NCBI RefSeq assembly: GCF_014649115.1
Contig: NZ_BMSK01000006.1
Span: 163,367-227,366, forward strand
DNA from: Streptomyces eurythermus
Lineage (GTDB): Bacteria; Actinomycetota; Actinomycetes; Streptomycetales; Streptomycetaceae
Direction: 5' to 3'
DNA length: 64,000 nucleotides
The position numbers and the translations under genes are program-made. The first letter of the stretch is position 1, and every line of letters starts with the position of its first letter. Shown here piece by piece: positions 42,571 to 50,718 of this stretch. A model generated the notes under the pieces. That model had not been told where the DNA came from and made no database searches. It saw nothing but the letters and a program-made list of their open reading frames with translations.

Positions 42571-43908
42571 TCAGGACGAGGCCCGGCGGCGGTGCAGGGC
42601 GGCCACGGTTCCCAGGGCCACGCCGACCGCGATGACGATCAGCCCGCGCGCCCAGACCTCGGCCTCGACCCGCGTGGCCAGCACCACGCAGGAGACCGCT
42701 CCCAGGACGGGGACACCGGTGTACGCCCGGAAGTGGGGGTGCGCCGGGCGGTCGCGCCGCTGGACCAGGACGGCGGTGTTGACGAGGAAGAACACCACGA
42801 GGAGCAGCAGCACCAGGGTGGAGGCGAGGGTCGCCACGTCTCCGGTGAGCGCCAGCAGGAAGGACAGGGCGGTCGTGGCCGCGATCGACGCCCACGGAGT
42901 GCGCCGCCGGGGAAGCACCCGGGTCAGGAAGCGGGGGAGGAGGCCGTCCCGCGCCATGCCGTAGGCCAGCCGGGAACTCATGATGCCGGTGAGCAGCGCA
43001 CCGTTGGCGACGGCGACCAGGGCGATGGCGCTGAACAGCTTCGGCGGCACCCCGCCCGCCTCCTTCACCACTTCCAGCAGCGGACCACTGGAGCGGGCCA
43101 GTGTCCCGGTGGGGACGGCGGCCGAGGCGACGACTCCGACGAGGACGTAGACGGCACCCGCCGTCACCAGAGCGCCGAAGAGGGCGCGAGGATAGGAGCG
43201 ACGCGGGTCGCGGGTCTCCTCGGCGACGTTGACGGAGGTCTCGAAGCCGACGAAGGAGTAGTACGAGAGCACCGTTGCGCTCAGGACGCCGGCGGCGGCC
43301 CCGGTGTCGGCGGTGCCGAGCCGGAGGAGCCGGCCGGGGTCCCCGTCGCCGCGCAGCCACAGCCAGGCCCCGAGTCCGACGACGAGGAGGAGGCCGCCGA
43401 CCTCGATGACCGTCGCCGCCACGTTGGCGCGGGTGGACTCGCTGATGCCACGGGCGTTCAGCAGGGCCAGGCAGCACAGGAAGACGGCAGCCACCAGCAC
43501 CACGGGCAGGCTGACGAAGGCGGTCAGATAGTCACCGGCGAAGCCCCGCGCCAGCGCGGCGACGGACACGATGCCCGCGGCGAGCATGCAGTACCCGGCG
43601 AGGAAGCCGGTGAACGGCCCGTACGCGAGGGTGGCGTAATGGGAGGCACCGCCTGCCCGGGGGTATTTCGTGGCGAGTTCCGCGTACGAGGCGGCGGTCA
43701 GGAGCGACAGCAGCAGGGCGAGGAGCAGGGGCAACCACACGGCACCGCCCGATTCCGCGGCGATCTGGCCGACGAGGACGTAGACGCCGGCGCCCAGCAC
43801 GTCGCCGAGGATGAAGAAGTACAGCAGAGGGGTCGTCAGCGCCTTGTCGAGCGCGGTGGTCCCGTTCCGCGGTGAGCCGTCGGTGGTCGGTGGGGAGGGA
43901 GTGGTCAC
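42571..43908 (-). CDS. APC-family amino-acid permease
   Basis: A 445-residue membrane protein with about 12 transmembrane segments. LLYFFILGDVLGAGVYVLVGQIA is the family's first helix with G-x-G, PRAGGASHYATLAYGPFTGFLAGY the TM3 region, and VGFETSVNVAEETRDPRRSYPRAL the conserved E-E-x-x-x-P-x-R motif after TM6. Probably an amino-acid/polyamine-organocation transporter; the substrate is unknown. GTG start at 43908. It is divergent from the EgtD-like gene across 236 bases. Confidence 0.88.
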   Translation of the reverse strand: MTTPSPPTTDGSPRNGTTALDKALTTPLLYFFILGDVLGAGVYVLVGQIAAESGGAVWLPLLLALLLSLLTAASYAELATKYPRAGGASHYATLAYGPFTGFLAGYCMLAAGIVSVAALARGFAGDYLTAFVSLPVVLVAAVFLCCLALLNARGISESTRANVAATVIEVGGLLLVVGLGAWLWLRGDGDPGRLLRLGTADTGAAAGVLSATVLSYYSFVGFETSVNVAEETRDPRRSYPRALFGALVTAGAVYVLVGVVASAAVPTGTLARSSGPLLEVVKEAGGVPPKLFSAIALVAVANGALLTGIMSSRLAYGMARDGLLPRFLTRVLPRRRTPWASIAATTALSFLLALTGDVATLASTLVLLLLVVFFLVNTAVLVQRRDRPAHPHFRAYTGVPVLGAVSCVVLATRVEAEVWARGLIVIAVGVALGTVAALHRRRASS

Positions 43909-44144
43909 TCCTGCCGCCTACCCCCTGTCGGTGCGATTACCGAAGGAACGGATGTGACGTGCGCTGAACGGCCCATCGGCGCGGTCCACCCGTCGACGTG
44001 ACGGTCCGGACGGCACCGCATGACCCCCGTCCGGCTTCGTCCGGCCGCCGACGCGCTCCCGATTCCTCCTTGATGTACCTTTCGCAAGGTGTGTTCCATT
44101 TTGGTGATGTGCTTCGGTGAGGGCTCGCCGACGAGGAGAACGGG

Positions 44145-45206
44145 ATGACCGAGTCACGCGTTTCGGCACCGGTCACGGAGGTCGCGCTGCCGTGGGCGGC
44201 CGATGGCCTGTCCGGTACGCCGAAGGAGGGACTCCGGGCCGGGCTCACCGCTCCCGTCCGGCACCGCAGGATTCCGTCGCTCTTCGGCTACGACGAGACC
44301 GGTTCGCACCTCTTCGAGGAGATCACCCGGCTGCCCGAGTACTACCCGCCCCGGGCCGAGCGGCGGCTGCTCACCGAACACGGCGACGACCTGGTCGGCC
44401 TGGCGGAGCCGGCCGAGCTGGTGGACCTCGGGGCGGGCAGTGCCCTCAAGTCCGAGATCCTGCTCGCGGCGATGGACAGGCACGGCCTGGCGCGGGCGTA
44501 CACGGGCGTGGACGTCAGCCCCGAGCCGATGCGGGAGGCCGCCGGCCGCATCCGGCGGCGCTGGCCGGGAACCCGGGTCACCGCCGTGCACGGCGACTTC
44601 CTGGCGGCCCTGGAGTGGCTGGACCGGGCGGAACGGGTCGCGCACAGCGCCGCGACCAGAGGCGACGCCAACGGCTCGGGCAGCCGCCTCCTGACGCTCC
44701 TCGGCAACACCCTCGGCAACCTGTCCGAACCCGAGCAGACGCGGTTCCTGCGCGCCGTCCGTGCCGGCTGCGCCCCGAACGACCACCTGCTGATCTGCGT
44801 GGACCTGAACGAACCCGTCGAGGTGGTGCGGCGCGCCTACGCGGCCGGATACACCGGGCCGCGTCCCGTCCGCCGGATGTTCGCCCTGAACACTCTTTCG
44901 CACCTCAACCGCCGCTACGGCGCGGACTTCGACGCCGACGCCTTCGAGCCGGAACTCACCTACGACGTGGCACGGCGCGAAGTGCGCGGCGGCCTCCGCA
45001 GTCTGCGCCGGCAGCGGGTGACCCTGCCCGGGCTGGGGCTCGCGGTGGACTTCGACGCGGGCGAGACGCTCCTCCACGACGTGATCCGCAAGTTCACGGT
45101 GGACGACCTCGTGCGCGCGGTCGGCGAACACGGAATGCGCTGCCGGCGGCACTGGGTCGAGGAGGAGTTCGGCTACGGGGCCTTCCTCTTCCAGCCGACC
45201 CGCTGA
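44145..45206 (+). CDS. egtD: EgtD-like histidine N-alpha-methyltransferase
   Basis: A 353-residue SAM-dependent methyltransferase of the Methyltransf_33/EgtD family. Hallmarks: PSLFGYDETGSHLFEEITRLPEYYPPRAERRLL, the SAM motif ELVDLGAGSALKSEILLAA, TGVDVSPEPMREAA, and LLTLLGNTLGNL; the C-terminal GLRSLRRQRVTLPG and EEEFGYGAFLFQP complete it. EgtD trimethylates L-histidine to hercynine in ergothioneine synthesis. None of egtA, egtB, egtC or egtE is nearby, so this is either an orphan paralog with a different amino-acid substrate or a displaced gene. The ATG at 44145 has GAGGAGAA upstream. Confidence 0.8.
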   Translation: MTESRVSAPVTEVALPWAADGLSGTPKEGLRAGLTAPVRHRRIPSLFGYDETGSHLFEEITRLPEYYPPRAERRLLTEHGDDLVGLAEPAELVDLGAGSALKSEILLAAMDRHGLARAYTGVDVSPEPMREAAGRIRRRWPGTRVTAVHGDFLAALEWLDRAERVAHSAATRGDANGSGSRLLTLLGNTLGNLSEPEQTRFLRAVRAGCAPNDHLLICVDLNEPVEVVRRAYAAGYTGPRPVRRMFALNTLSHLNRRYGADFDADAFEPELTYDVARREVRGGLRSLRRQRVTLPGLGLAVDFDAGETLLHDVIRKFTVDDLVRAVGEHGMRCRRHWVEEEFGYGAFLFQPTR

Positions 45207-45392
45207 CGGTCCGTCCGCTGGGGGACCGGGCGTGCGATGAGTTGCCTCAGTGGCCCCTGGCCGCGTGCCGAGCTCGAGCGCGTGGTGCCCGAGGTTCCCG
45301 GGCGGCGCCCCGGCGTCTTCGTGGTCGATCTCGGCGGAGCGATGATCGGGATGATCACGCTCGACCGGCGTGCCACCGGGCCCTGCTGGTAA
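45203..45392 (+). pseudogene. Frameshifted GNAT acetyltransferase fragment
   Basis: Right after the EgtD-like gene, one frame reads LTVRPLGDRACDELPQWPLA (from about 45203), the N-terminal pattern of a GNAT acetyltransferase; the next frame continues AELERVVPEVPGRRPGVF then VVDLGGAMIGMITLDRRA to a TAA at 45390-45392. The remaining two thirds of a GNAT domain are missing. It is best read as a truncated, frameshifted remnant. Confidence 0.65.
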
Positions 45393-45402
45393 GACACGCG
45401 AA

Positions 45403-45431
45403 GTCCGGGCCGGACGGCCGCCGGCCCGGAC
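45403..45431. terminator. Bidirectional hairpin
   Basis: GTCCGGGCCGG (45403-45413) pairs perfectly with 45421-45431 over a 7-base loop, between the GNAT remnant (+) and the secreted repeat protein gene (-). Confidence 0.65.
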
Positions 45432-45459
45432 GACACCCGCCGCCGCGGACAGGTGCCGG

Positions 45460-46464
45460 TCAGCCGCAGTCGTACGCGACCGGCCGGCGGGATTCCACAC
45501 CGACCAGTGTCCGTTCGTCGTTGCTCAGCCAGTCCAGGACGAACCCGGAGGCGACGGTGGACAGCGGGTCGCTGACCGCACCGTCGCGCCAAAGCACCGG
45601 CCGTCGCTGGGAGTTCACGAACCGGTGGCCGCCGACCGTACCGTTGCCGCCGACGGCCGTGGCGTTGACGGCGCCGCCCGCGATGGTGCGGACGAGCCCG
45701 CCGCGCGCGGTCCACTCGGCCGCGGCGCTCGTGTCGTTCAGGCCGCCGACGACACGGCCGTCCCGGATGGCCCACGGGGTGCCGTTCGGCGCGAGCTTGC
45801 GCCACTGGCCGTCGGTGTCCCAGACCAGTCCGCCGACGCTCGAGTCGCTCTGGGCGATGATCCTGCCCTGGCTGTCGACGTCCTGGAGGTGCAGGTAGGT
45901 GACATCCGGGGTGGGCAGCACCCGGTAGGTGCCCGGCGCCCCGGCCGGCCACACCACCACCCGGAACTTCAGATCGACGGTGGCCGTGCCGACGATGTCG
46001 CCGTTGTCGCTGACGAGATCGGCGGAGTAGTTGTCCCACGCGGGGTCGCCCGGCAGTTGGTGGGTCGTGCCGTCGTGGTCGACGGTGATCCCGACGAACT
46101 CGTTGCCGACGATGGTGTCGCCGACGACCGACCCGGACGCGTTCACGTCGTTGAGGTGCGGGATCTCACCGGAGACCCGCAGCGCGACCTTCCCGTTGTC
46201 CCACAGCGTGCCCCGTGCGTTGGTGATGCCTTCGCCCATCCACGCCCGGTTGCCGGTGATGCCGACGGCCCAGCGGTCGCCGTCGTAACCGTCGAGCGTG
46301 CCCACGTCCGCACCGGCGGGCAGGTCCCACACCGTCTTCTGCCATGTGCAGGCCGCTGCCGCCGCACCGGCCTGGCCCGCGGGTAACGTCACCAGCCCCG
46401 CCACCATCACCGACACCGAGCCCAGCACTGTCGCGAGCGCGCGCCTTCTACGTCGATCCGACAC
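45460..46464 (-). CDS. Secreted protein with propeller-like repeats
   Basis: A 334-residue exported protein. The GTG at 46464 follows CAGGAGGGTGA. Signal peptide: RRRRRALATVLGSVSVMVAGLVTLPAGQAGAAAA. The mature part has repeats of the kind V-W-D-x-D-G-x-W-R-K-L or TLWDNGKVALRVSGEIPHLNDVNASGSVVG, resembling the HAF-type or beta-propeller repeats of secreted actinobacterial proteins. Two Cys (one near each end) may pair. No catalytic motif is seen; function unknown. Confidence 0.75.
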   Translation of the reverse strand: MSDRRRRRALATVLGSVSVMVAGLVTLPAGQAGAAAAACTWQKTVWDLPAGADVGTLDGYDGDRWAVGITGNRAWMGEGITNARGTLWDNGKVALRVSGEIPHLNDVNASGSVVGDTIVGNEFVGITVDHDGTTHQLPGDPAWDNYSADLVSDNGDIVGTATVDLKFRVVVWPAGAPGTYRVLPTPDVTYLHLQDVDSQGRIIAQSDSSVGGLVWDTDGQWRKLAPNGTPWAIRDGRVVGGLNDTSAAAEWTARGGLVRTIAGGAVNATAVGGNGTVGGHRFVNSQRRPVLWRDGAVSDPLSTVASGFVLDWLSNDERTLVGVESRRPVAYDCG

Positions 46465-46514
46465 CGGATTCACCCTCCTGTTGGTGTGATCGCCCCAGCC
46501 CAGCACGTCCGCCC

Positions 46515-46527
46515 ATAGCGGCGCTAT
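46515..46527. promoter_or_regulatory. Small palindrome in a divergent promoter region
   Basis: ATAGC-GGC-GCTAT lies 51 bases upstream of the secreted repeat protein start and 83 bases before the DUF4132 gene. A possible operator for either gene. Confidence 0.35.
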
Positions 46528-46609
46528 AGAGGCGCGATCCGCGGGCCGGGCGCCTGCCCCGCGGCGCCGGTAGGAGTGCGTTGTCAGTGCCCCCTGTCAT
46601 CATCCCGCC

Positions 46610-49105
46610 ATGCTCTACGACGCCTTGATCACCGATGTCCGCAGGGACGACTCCCTGGACGGCGTGCGGTTCGCCGCGCTCGACCGGGTCCGCTGGCTCG
46701 TCGACGCGCTGGAACGTCAGCGGACCGAGTTCTGGCAGGCCACGGGACACCAGTACCGGCGGTCCAGAGCGGCGGGCGCTGCGACGCATGCCGAGTTGGA
46801 CAGGCGGCTCGCGGCCTGCGCGGACGAGGAGGCCAGGGCGGCGGCCCTGTGCCTGATGCTGGCCGCCCGTCGGGATCGTACGGGCTGGTGGGAGTACGAC
46901 GCCGAACTGGAGCCCCTCATGGCCCGGGCGCGTGGCTGGACGCCGGACGAGGTCGCGGTACTGCTCCTGCGGGCCACCGAGCGGGACATGGGCTTCTGGG
47001 GCGCGCGTGCGCTGGAGCTGGCGCTGGACGCCGCCGACCGGCTCGACGCCGACGGCCGCCGGGCGGTCCTGCCCTGGCTGGGCGAGGCGCACGCACGGCT
47101 CAGGGACATCACCATGGAGGCACGCAGGCGCACCTCGCTCGCCCAGCGCCTGCGCACGCTTCTCGCCCGCACGGACGAGGCCCGCCTGCCCGAGGGACTG
47201 GTCCCTGCCGACGCCCCCTGGGCGGCCCCGCTCAGCCACCGGGCGAAGACCGACCCGACTCCCGAACTCGTCCGGCTGGCCGGACACTTGGCGAGCCTTC
47301 AGGGACCGCGCCCCACCCAGCGGTGGCGGCGGACGTGTCTGGAACTCCTGGACGCGGCGCGGGCGCGCGCCCTCGTGTCCGAGGTGCTGCGGACGCTGGC
47401 CGAGGACGCCCCGATGTGCAGCAGGCGGCACGGCGCGGGCCACGGCTGGCTCTCCGCCGACGTCCACCACCACTACGTCGTCCACGACCGTGACACGGAC
47501 CTCGCGCGCGGCATCGTCTGGGCCGCCGCGCTGACCGGCGGCCCGGCCGCGGTGGCGCACCTCGCGACGCTGGCGCTGCGCGGCGGCGGTGTTCAGGACG
47601 ACGTGATGGAAGACCTCAAACTCGCGGGCGCGGCCATCAACGCGCTCGCCGAGACCGGCGACCCCAGCTCCCTGGAGGCGCTGTGGCGGCTGCGGACCCG
47701 TATCCGGCACCGGGCGCTGCGCAAGCAACTCGACACGGCGCTGACGACGGCGGCCGGCAAACAGGGCATCACCCCCGAGCAGCTCGTCGAGCGGAGCGTC
47801 CCGGACCACGGCCTGGCCCCGGACGGTTCGCTGGAGCGACAGGTGGGCGGACACCGGATACGGGTGGCGATCGAGGAAGCGGCGACCGTACGGCTCACCT
47901 ACACCCGCCCCGACGGCACGACCTCCCGTACCGCGCCGGCGGCGCTGAAGGACGGCTTCCCCGACGCGCTCGGCGAGCTGAAAGCCCTGGCCAAGGAGGT
48001 GCGGGCGACGCTGTCGGGGGAGCGGGCCCGGGTGGAGGCGCTGATGTCGTCCGGGCGGGAATGGCCGTACGACGAGTGGTGCCGCCACTACCGGGACCAC
48101 CCGGTCACCGGGGCCCTCGTCCGCGGCCTCATCTGGGAGTTCCGGGGCGCGGACGGCGAGTGGCGGGCGGTGGCACCCACGGCCGGGCCGCCCGGCCGGC
48201 CCGAGCGCGTCCGGCTGTGGCACCCGGTCCGGTCCTCGGCCGACGAGATCAGGGAATGGCGGGAACGGCTCGTCGCCGCGCGGCTGCGACAGCCCTTCAA
48301 GCAGGCCTTCCGGGAGATCTACCTGCTCACTCCGGCGGAGCGGGGGACGGGCGGCTACTCGAACCGGTTCGCCGCCCACATCGTCCACTACCGGCAGCTC
48401 TACGCCCTGTTCAAGGAGCGCGGCTGGCAGGCGAACTTCCTCGGCCCGTACGACGGCGGCCACGACGGCCGGGCGCGGGCCGAGTTCGGCGACGGCGCGT
48501 GGCGGGCCTGCTTCCACCACGAGCCCGCGCCGCACGACTACCCCGGTCACGCCCCGGAGTACGCCGCGACGGACCAGGTCCGCTTCGAGCGCCGGGACGG
48601 CCGGCGCTGGCGGGAGACACCCCTGGACGAGGTGCCCCCGCTGGTCTTCAGCGAGGCGATGCGGGACGTCGACCTGTTCGTGGGCGTGACCTCGATCGCG
48701 GCCGACCCCGACTGGGCCGACCGGGGCCAGGACCGCTATACCGCGTACTGGCGGACCGCCGGCTTCGGCGAGCTGACGGCGAGCGCCGAGGTCCGGCGGG
48801 AGGCACTGGCCCGGATCCTGCCGCGCCTGAGGATCGCCGGCCGGTGCGCGCTCGACGGCCGCTTCCTGACCGTGCGCGGGGACCTGCGCACGTACCGCAT
48901 CCACCTGGGTTCGGCCAACGTCCTGATGGCACCGGACGATGCCTATCTGTGCATCGTCCCGGCGCGCGGCAAGGGCCCGGGCCGGGTCTTCCTGCCGTTC
49001 GAGGACGAACGGCTGTCCCTGATCCTGAGCAAGGCGTTCCTGCTGGCCGCCGACGCCGGGATCACCGACGAGTCCGTCCTCGCGCAGATCAAGCGGGGTG
49101 GCTGA
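46610..49105 (+). CDS. DUF4132-domain protein
   Basis: An 831-residue cytoplasmic protein. The N-terminal 450 residues are helical and Ala/Leu-rich, with HEAT-like character (ALELALDAADRLDADGRRAVLPWLGEAH). The C-terminal part from about residue 400 has the DUF4132 pattern: VRLTYTRPDGTTSRTAPAALKDGFPDAL, LVRGLIWEF, FKQAFREIYLLTPAE, NRFAAHIVHYRQLYALFKERGW and LRTYRIHLGSANVLMAPDD. Members include the MolR-like proteins; the biochemical function is unknown, though several lie in putative defence or toxin-related contexts. Its ATG has no clear ribosome site. The last base of its TGA starts the next gene, so the two are tightly coupled. Confidence 0.85.
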   Translation: MLYDALITDVRRDDSLDGVRFAALDRVRWLVDALERQRTEFWQATGHQYRRSRAAGAATHAELDRRLAACADEEARAAALCLMLAARRDRTGWWEYDAELEPLMARARGWTPDEVAVLLLRATERDMGFWGARALELALDAADRLDADGRRAVLPWLGEAHARLRDITMEARRRTSLAQRLRTLLARTDEARLPEGLVPADAPWAAPLSHRAKTDPTPELVRLAGHLASLQGPRPTQRWRRTCLELLDAARARALVSEVLRTLAEDAPMCSRRHGAGHGWLSADVHHHYVVHDRDTDLARGIVWAAALTGGPAAVAHLATLALRGGGVQDDVMEDLKLAGAAINALAETGDPSSLEALWRLRTRIRHRALRKQLDTALTTAAGKQGITPEQLVERSVPDHGLAPDGSLERQVGGHRIRVAIEEAATVRLTYTRPDGTTSRTAPAALKDGFPDALGELKALAKEVRATLSGERARVEALMSSGREWPYDEWCRHYRDHPVTGALVRGLIWEFRGADGEWRAVAPTAGPPGRPERVRLWHPVRSSADEIREWRERLVAARLRQPFKQAFREIYLLTPAERGTGGYSNRFAAHIVHYRQLYALFKERGWQANFLGPYDGGHDGRARAEFGDGAWRACFHHEPAPHDYPGHAPEYAATDQVRFERRDGRRWRETPLDEVPPLVFSEAMRDVDLFVGVTSIAADPDWADRGQDRYTAYWRTAGFGELTASAEVRREALARILPRLRIAGRCALDGRFLTVRGDLRTYRIHLGSANVLMAPDDAYLCIVPARGKGPGRVFLPFEDERLSLILSKAFLLAADAGITDESVLAQIKRGG

Positions 49106-49497
49106 TGACCACCGTCACCTTCCGGGACGAGACCGCGACGGGCCGGCCGGTCACCGAGTGGGAGGTCGCCGGGCTGCCGGAACGGATGACCGTGCGGGAG
49201 CTGATACGGCTGCGGGTGCGCGAGGAGGTCCTCCGGTACAACGCCCGTCCCGGCGCCCGCTTCAACGGTCTGGTCCGCCCCGACGACGCCGAGACCGAGC
49301 CGAACGGCTACCGGCTGCGCGAGCCCCGTCGCATCGACTGGGAGCGCCAGGCCGACATCGCCGAGCGGGCGTTCCTGGCCAACGGGTTCTTCGTGCTGGC
49401 CGGCGACCGCCAGGTGGAGGACCTGGACGAGGCCGTGGACCTCACCGCCGACCCGGACCTGGTCTTCATCAAGCTCGTCCCCCTTGCCGGCGGCTGA
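49105..49497 (+). CDS. Small protein coupled to the DUF4132 gene
   Basis: A 130-residue cytoplasmic acidic protein (TFRDETATGRPVTEWEVAGLPERMTVRELIRLRVREEVLRYNAR). The final segment DLDEAVDLTADPDLVFIKLVPLAGG looks like a beta-hairpin end. I do not recognise the family by name, but it resembles small proteins regularly encoded right behind DUF4132 genes in Streptomyces. One-base stop-start overlap with the DUF4132 gene implies stoichiometric production and perhaps a complex. Confidence 0.75.
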   Translation: MTTVTFRDETATGRPVTEWEVAGLPERMTVRELIRLRVREEVLRYNARPGARFNGLVRPDDAETEPNGYRLREPRRIDWERQADIAERAFLANGFFVLAGDRQVEDLDEAVDLTADPDLVFIKLVPLAGG

Positions 49498-49536
49498 CGC
49501 CCGGGCCCCGGTGCCGGATGCGGGCTCGGCGACACG

Positions 49537-50121
49537 TCACTCCTCGTGCGTCGCGTCGGCCGGCCGGGGGTGTCCCGGGCGGACGGTCCGTGCGGTGAGC
49601 ACCGGGTTGACGGGCGGCACGAGTCGCTCGACGGCGACCGCCACCAGATGGCCCGGGGCACCGCCGTCCAGCAACGCCCCCACGTACTCGAGCGACTGCG
49701 CCGGGGACAGCTCCGGCAGCCTTCGGCGCAGCGTGCGGGACGCGCGTACCCGCCCGTGGGCGGCGGCGACTTCGCGTATCTCGTCGTGGAGGTCGCCCAC
49801 GGGGGTCCGTGCGGGCTCCCCCCGGACACGGGCCCGGTAGTCGGCCTCCCAGTCCCCGCCGCGCGCCGAGACGACTCCGATCTGGTGCAGTCCACCGTCG
49901 ACGCGGTCGATGAGATAGGGACCGTTGCCGACCAGCATGGCACTTGGGTTGCCGGTGCGTACGAACTCCTCGGAGTTCCAGTAGACGATCCACACCAGCT
50001 CGTGTTCCTCGACACGCGTCACCGTCGCCGGGGGCCAGTCCGGGACGACAGCGGACCACCTCCGGTCCTGGCGATCCAGCTCCTCCCGGACGATGCGCAC
50101 CGCGTCCTCACGATCGATCAC
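49537..50121 (-). CDS. YrhB/Imm35-like protein
   Basis: About 194 residues from a GTG at 50121 (a second in-frame GTG at 50139). The N-terminal 90 residues (REDAVRIVREELDRQDRRW, HELVWIVYWNSEEFVRTGN, AMLVGNGPYLIDRVDGGLHQIG) match the YrhB/immunity protein 35 pattern, a small alpha/beta fold often found as an antitoxin to polymorphic toxins. A C-terminal extension of about 90 residues (EIREVAAAHGRVRASRTLRRRLPELSPAQSLEYVGALLD) is less usual. No toxin gene is seen beside it. Start codon uncertain. Confidence 0.65.
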   Translation of the reverse strand: MIDREDAVRIVREELDRQDRRWSAVVPDWPPATVTRVEEHELVWIVYWNSEEFVRTGNPSAMLVGNGPYLIDRVDGGLHQIGVVSARGGDWEADYRARVRGEPARTPVGDLHDEIREVAAAHGRVRASRTLRRRLPELSPAQSLEYVGALLDGGAPGHLVAVAVERLVPPVNPVLTARTVRPGHPRPADATHEE

Positions 50122-50202
50122 GCGGGCAGCATGTCGCACGGCCGCGGTCGGCCACGAGTGGTTTTCCGGCTGCGGGCACTCGCGGGGGCCCGGCCCGTCC
50201 GT

Positions 50203-50583
50203 TCAGCGAGCGGCGGCGACCGCCGTCGGTGCGGTGTCGCGCAGGCCCAGGCGGAGGTGTTCGACGTGGTAGAGGGCCTGTTCGAGGAGCTCGGCCACAT
50301 GGTTGTCGTAGAGCGCGTAGATGACCGAGCGGCCCCGGCGTTCCCCGGCGACCAGGCCGAGGTTGCGCAGCAGGCGCAGCTGGTGGGAGCAGGCGGACTG
50401 TTCCATGCCGACGGCCTCGGCCAGCTCGGTCGCCGCGCACGGGCCTTCCTGGAGCCGGGCCAGGATCCGCAGCCGGGAGGGCGTCGCCAGGGCCTGGAGG
50501 GTGGCGGCCACATCGGCGGCGCCCACGGTCTCCAGGCGCTGGCGCGCGGTGGCGGTGGTCTTGGCGTCAACTCCGTGGCCCAT
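50203..50583 (-). CDS. CzrA-like ArsR/SmtB metal-sensing repressor
   Basis: A 126-residue ArsR/SmtB repressor. Winged helix: ALATPSRLRILARLQEGPCAATELAEAVGMEQSACSHQLRLLRNLGLVAGERRGRSVIYALYD. The C-terminal alpha-5 metal site is exact: Asp93, His95, His106 and His109 (D-x-H-x10-H-x2-H), as in the zinc/cobalt sensor CzrA. Two Cys residues (49 and 65) are not in the alpha-3N lead/cadmium pattern. It is divergent from a P1B-type metal ATPase, with an ATGAA/TTCAT element between, so it should derepress efflux when Zn or Co is high. Confidence 0.9.
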   Translation of the reverse strand: MGHGVDAKTTATARQRLETVGAADVAATLQALATPSRLRILARLQEGPCAATELAEAVGMEQSACSHQLRLLRNLGLVAGERRGRSVIYALYDNHVAELLEQALYHVEHLRLGLRDTAPTAVAAAR

Positions 50584-50620
50584 GCCCCCATCCTACGGAG
50601 ACATCCCCGGCCCGACGCGA

Positions 50621-50640
50621 ATACATGAATAGGTCTTCAT
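50621..50640. promoter_or_regulatory. Likely ArsR/SmtB operator
   Basis: ATGAA (50625-50629) and TTCAT (50636-50640) form an inverted repeat with a 6-base spacer in the AT-rich centre of the divergent region, the form seen in SmtB-family operators. Confidence 0.6.
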
Positions 50641-50718
50641 TTGATCCTGTACGGTGGGGGAGCGGCACCGCCCCGCGCTGCCCGCTGCTCCGTCATGCCG
50701 TCGTGAAGGACTTCCCCG

